This document shows, one piece after another, positions 13,841 to 16,994 of a stretch of 16,994 nt of DNA. The notes under the pieces are model-generated. The model saw only the letters and a program-made list of their open reading frames with translations. It made no database searches and was not told the DNA's origin. Location: positions 1 to 16,994 of the forward strand of contig JAEYRF010000203.1 in the NCBI GenBank assembly GCA_023409615.1, read 5' to 3'. Position 1 is the first letter of the stretch, and each line of letters opens with the position of its first letter. Source of the DNA: Bacillota bacterium (GTDB lineage Bacteria > Bacillota > Clostridia > Acetivibrionales > DTU013). The position numbers and the translations under genes were made by a program.

Positions 13841-16480
13841 TCATACTAGTAGTTTCCTTACTTCATTTTCGGGAACCGGCCTAGAATAGTGAAAGCCTTG
13901 TACAATATCACATTTGTGCTGTGTCAGGAAGTCTATCTGTTCCTGCTTTTCAACTCCCTCAGCAACCACAATCAAGTTCCTGCGATGGCCAATAAGAATT
14001 ATAGATTCTATCATGCCATCATCACTCTCAGGTATATCATCAACAAAGCTCTTATCAATCTTTAGCGTATCAATGGGAAGTTGCTTAAGATAACTCAAAG
14101 AAGAGAACCCTTTACCAAAGTCATCAATAGAAATCCGGACTCCCTTTTCCCTTAGCTCAACAAGCTTTTGTAAATTTAATTCCACGGCCTCAAGAAGCTT
14201 TGATTCTGTCACCTCCAGTTCCAGAAGTTCAGGTTTCAAACCTGTTGACTCCAGTGCATCAATGACTATAGAAACAAAATCTGCCTGCATAAGCTGTACA
14301 ACCGATATGTTTACAGATACTGTTAACTTTCTATTTGTACTGTCATTCAATTCCTTTATAAAATTACAAGCCGTTTGCAGTACCCATCTGCCTATTGGCG
14401 CAATCAAAGACGATTCCTCTGCTATATGGATGAAATCTAAAGGAGGGATCATTCCGTATTCAGCACTCATCCAACGGATCAATGCTTCAAATCCGCTAAT
14501 CTCTCCTGTATTCAGATCCACCTGTGGTTGATAATGAAGTACAAACTCTTCATGCTCTATAGCCTTTCTCAGACCGTTTTCCATATTAATACGTTTTGCT
14601 AAGTCATTATTCATCTCCGGTTCAAATACCTGGATCTTATTCCTGCCTTCTCTTTTAGCCCGGTACATGGCAACATCCGAACATTTCAACAATTCCTCTA
14701 CGGTACTGGCGTGATCGGGGCAGACTGCGATACCACAGCTTGCGGATATATGGAAATCCTTCTTCATGATAGTAAACGGTTCACTGAAAATGCTCATCGT
14801 AGCAGCCACTTTACTGCAAGTTTCATTTTTATTTTGAACATCCTTCAGAAATATAACAAACTCATCTCCCTCAAATCTGGCGACAAGAGCGTCTTCAGAG
14901 AAAGCAGATTTCATCCTTCTGCCAACCTCCTTCAGTAACAGATCACCGGTGGAGTGCCCGAAAGAATCATTGACATATTTGAAATTATCTAAATCCACAT
15001 AAATCAATACATGTCTTTCTGTCTCATCTCTTGCTGTCAGGATTTTTTCCACTTCACCATAAAGAGCAGCCCGGTTGGGCAGTCCTGTAAGTGAATCACT
15101 GTGCGCCTGCTGCCGGATCGTTTCTTCCGTAACAGCCAGTTCGCCGTATACCATTGACAACTCTTCAAAGCTTTCCTGAAGCTTATTTTCCTGTTCAACT
15201 CTATCTGTAATATCAATGCCTAGTATTTCCATGACATCAGAGTTTTCCTTGTCAGTGACGACACAACAATATAAATGCATGATCCTGCTTGCGCCATTAC
15301 TGACTGATAGTTCAAAAGAGGTACTGCTGGTTTGTTCCTGTGAACTTGTAAGAAGTTTTTTTATTTTATCGCTATCTTCTTCTGACAGCAGTTCGAAAAT
15401 GTTTTGTACTTTTCCGTTACCAAATTTACTAAAATAAATCAGTAATTCATCCGCATATCTGTTTGTCGAAAGAATCGTACCATCACTACTGATCGTGCCG
15501 ACAATAAGATTCATGAAATCCGATATCCTCAGAGTGTTAACCTGCTGCCGTATCAGGTTTCTCTTCAGAAAACTCGAGCGAGAGAAAATAACTGTAATAA
15601 CAACTGTCGCAGTAATGATCAATATAGATAGAAGTATGAAAGCAAGATTCAGCTTACCAAAGATCACTTCTTTTGGTGAAGTTACCGCTATGGACCAACC
15701 CGTTTCTCCTATCGGGCAGTATCCCATGTATTTGCTTATGCCGTAATACACATATTCCCCGGTTCCCTTCTCTCCTGCGATCATTTTTAACTCAAGCAGG
15801 GCAATGTCCTCATACCCGGAATCTGTTTTAGATCTTGCTATATCATTTATCTTTTTATAAACAAGCTCCCTGTCATCATGTGCTATGACATCCCCTTTTT
15901 TGTTGATAACATAAGTAGTTCCGCTGTCATTGAGCTTAATGTTGTCTGTCATAAGGCTCAGAACATCTGCATCATAGGTGGCATAAAAAACCCCGGCCAC
16001 TTTGTCATCATTAATAATTGGTACAGAAAAAACAATGACCATTGAACCATCAGCACGGCTTTCGAAAGGATCCGAGACTGATGTCTTCCCTTGCATTGCA
16101 TCAATAAAGTACTGCCGATCAGCAATATACAATTCCACTCCATCTGTTGTATAGGAGTGGCCCTCTGCATCTGCAATACTAAGTCTTCGATATCTATCGA
16201 GATTTAACTGTTTTTTTAATTCATCCAAACGTTGTTGCAGAGGCAATTCTGTGTTACTAATAATACTATTTGCAGCAATCGATCTGGCCTCGGAAATATG
16301 CCCTGAAAGATAGGTATCAATTGTTACTGCGCCTTGTTCTGCAAACCGGACCAGCGAATTTTTAAGATCATACAGTAATATCTGCGTTACAGCATAGTAC
16401 ATTATATAACCGGCAATCAAAACCATTGCCGCCATACGTAACGCCTGCATAAAATGAAATTTTCCTCTGAGTAGTCTCAT
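13841..16480 (-). CDS. Membrane-bound dCache-PAS-GGDEF-EAL cyclic di-GMP signalling protein
   Basis: An 879-residue regulator of c-di-GMP level; numbering below counts from an alternative GTG at 16486, two codons upstream. I prefer the ATG at 16480 because AAGGTGAT directly before it matches the anti-Shine-Dalgarno sequence. Order: membrane helix 18-37, extracellular dCache-type sensor 40-275 (DRQYFIDAMQGKTSVSDPF, GTTYVINKKGDVIAH), helix 280-301, PAS 320-430, GGDEF 463-625, EAL 633-880. The GGDEF part keeps DSLTGLPNR and DLDNFKYVND but its signature is EGDEF (539-543), and the RxxD inhibitory site is absent. The EAL part looks complete: EAL 667-669, Asn726, Glu758/Glu761, Asp788-Asp789, Lys809, Glu843, Gln863. 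So phosphodiesterase activity is likely and cyclase activity uncertain. Linked to a chemoreceptor fragment downstream. Confidence 0.93.
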   Translation of the reverse strand: MRLLRGKFHFMQALRMAAMVLIAGYIMYYAVTQILLYDLKNSLVRFAEQGAVTIDTYLSGHISEARSIAANSIISNTELPLQQRLDELKKQLNLDRYRRLSIADAEGHSYTTDGVELYIADRQYFIDAMQGKTSVSDPFESRADGSMVIVFSVPIINDDKVAGVFYATYDADVLSLMTDNIKLNDSGTTYVINKKGDVIAHDDRELVYKKINDIARSKTDSGYEDIALLELKMIAGEKGTGEYVYYGISKYMGYCPIGETGWSIAVTSPKEVIFGKLNLAFILLSILIITATVVITVIFSRSSFLKRNLIRQQVNTLRISDFMNLIVGTISSDGTILSTNRYADELLIYFSKFGNGKVQNIFELLSEEDSDKIKKLLTSSQEQTSSTSFELSVSNGASRIMHLYCCVVTDKENSDVMEILGIDITDRVEQENKLQESFEELSMVYGELAVTEETIRQQAHSDSLTGLPNRAALYGEVEKILTARDETERHVLIYVDLDNFKYVNDSFGHSTGDLLLKEVGRRMKSAFSEDALVARFEGDEFVIFLKDVQNKNETCSKVAATMSIFSEPFTIMKKDFHISASCGIAVCPDHASTVEELLKCSDVAMYRAKREGRNKIQVFEPEMNNDLAKRINMENGLRKAIEHEEFVLHYQPQVDLNTGEISGFEALIRWMSAEYGMIPPLDFIHIAEESSLIAPIGRWVLQTACNFIKELNDSTNRKLTVSVNISVVQLMQADFVSIVIDALESTGLKPELLELEVTESKLLEAVELNLQKLVELREKGVRISIDDFGKGFSSLSYLKQLPIDTLKIDKSFVDDIPESDDGMIESIILIGHRRNLIVVAEGVEKQEQIDFLTQHKCDIVQGFHYSRPVPENEVRKLLV

Positions 16481-16486
16481 AATCAC

Positions 16487-16904
16487 CTTAGTTCAACATA
16501 ACTGTTGTGATTTTTCAATCCATACACATCATAAGTTTAAACTATTTGTGTAAGTTATGCAATGAATCTTCTGAAAATTGCTTCCATAAAAAATGAATAT
16601 GATTGTACATCTGGAAGAAATGTGCCAATATGTGGAATAAGTTAACCGTAATCTGCATATTTGAAGCCAATGTTGACCAATCATGCAAATATCTATAAGT
16701 TATGTTGATTATCAAGATGAATTTGCAATTTTCTTTTCCTATACATTCAAATTTATATTGACAAATCATATTGCTTCAGCTTATATTATATAAGGTAGTT
16801 ACTTTATTTTCAGAGAAATATGAAGGATACCTACTAAAAGAATTCATTTTATGAATGGAACGATACAAAAACTAATTTCAACTATGAGGAAGCGGGGGTT
16901 ATAT
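16487..16904. other. 418-bp AT-rich non-coding region between the divergent GGDEF-EAL and gdhA genes
   Basis: No convincing gene: the 75-codon minus frame inside has no ribosome site and no recognisable protein character. It contains a perfect 10-bp palindrome AGTTTAAACT (16534-16543), the sequence TAAGTTATG twice (16551-16559 and 16696-16704), an 11-bp inverted pair TCAACATAACT (16493-16503) / AGTTATGTTGA (16698-16708), and a small ATTCAT-TTT-ATGAAT hairpin (16842-16856). A weak minus-strand -10 (TATGAT, 16533-16528) may serve the GGDEF-EAL gene. The promoter of the glutamate dehydrogenase gene lies at 16758-16787. Confidence 0.6.
16758..16787 (+). promoter_or_regulatory. Promoter of the glutamate dehydrogenase gene
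   Basis: A perfect TTGACA at 16758-16763 is followed after 18 bases by TATATT (16782-16787, five of six). Transcription would begin near 16794 and leave a leader of about 110 bases before the ATG at 16905, long enough to hold regulation; a small ATTCAT/ATGAAT hairpin lies in it. Confidence 0.55.
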
Positions 16905-16994
16905 ATGAAGATTCTATCAAGTGTAATGGAACAGGTTATTAAAAGAAATCCAAATGAGCCGGAGTACCATCAAGCTGTTCGTGAAGTATTAGAA
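16905..16994 (+). CDS. gdhA: Glutamate dehydrogenase, hexameric NAD(P) type (partial, N-terminus only)
   Basis: Only the first 30 codons are in the window. They read MKILSSVMEQVIKRNPNEP followed by EYHQAVREVLE, which matches the start of bacterial hexameric glutamate dehydrogenases (for example E. coli GdhA with KRDPNQTEFAQAVREV, and Clostridium symbiosum GDH with DEPEFVQTVEEVL). The enzyme interconverts glutamate with 2-oxoglutarate and ammonium in the cytoplasm. The ATG follows GGGGG by six bases (with GAGGA a little further up). Catalytic residues lie beyond the edge, so coenzyme preference cannot be judged. It is divergent from the GGDEF-EAL gene. Confidence 0.88.
   Translation, partial: MKILSSVMEQVIKRNPNEPEYHQAVREVLE

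Noticed and set aside
16542..16769. Minus-strand 75-codon frame in the region before gdhA
   Set aside because: No ribosome binding site, composition of random AT-rich DNA, and it covers the gdhA promoter region.

Overview
The window looks like chromosomal DNA of a spore-forming, anaerobic Clostridia-type Firmicute. The base composition is moderately AT-rich, the ribosome binding sites are strong GGAGG type, and there are SLH-anchored surface proteins. A YwmB-family gene sits directly before murA, an order also found in Bacillus subtilis and many Clostridia next to spoIID. I cannot name the species.

Layout. Positions 1-11019 are all on the minus strand. Read in the direction of transcription they are: two very large exported proteins built from fibronectin type III repeats with C-terminal SLH domains (1703 and 1314 residues, 14 bp apart, surely an operon), then a YwmB-family protein, then murA, which runs off the left edge. 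Divergent from these, on the plus strand, are an A24 prepilin peptidase (11272-11919) and a divergent shikimate-kinase-like gene (11927-12448). The last 44 codons of the peptidase, and the junction with the kinase gene, are made of a compact element of three consecutive hairpins. It carries four copies of a sequence containing TGATATAAT. After a good terminator (12537-12566) come, on the minus strand, a small multi-pass membrane protein (12623-13141), a cluster of DnaA-box-like sequences with a large hairpin (13231-13338), a frame-disrupted C-terminal fragment of a chemotaxis receptor (13395-13825) and a dCache-PAS-GGDEF-EAL cyclic di-GMP protein (13841-16480). The right edge, after a 418-bp non-coding stretch with a clear promoter, holds the first 30 codons of a glutamate dehydrogenase on the plus strand.

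How the genes fit together. The left half is about the cell surface: peptidoglycan precursor synthesis (MurA), probable S-layer-associated FN3 proteins and an orphan prepilin peptidase. The right half is signalling (c-di-GMP turnover with a receptor remnant) beside central nitrogen metabolism. I see no complete defence system, CRISPR array, insertion sequence with a transposase, tRNA or rRNA. The points most worth a second look are the triple-hairpin element fused to the peptidase tail, the DnaA-box cluster lying away from any dnaA gene, and the altered substrate site of the shikimate-kinase-like protein.
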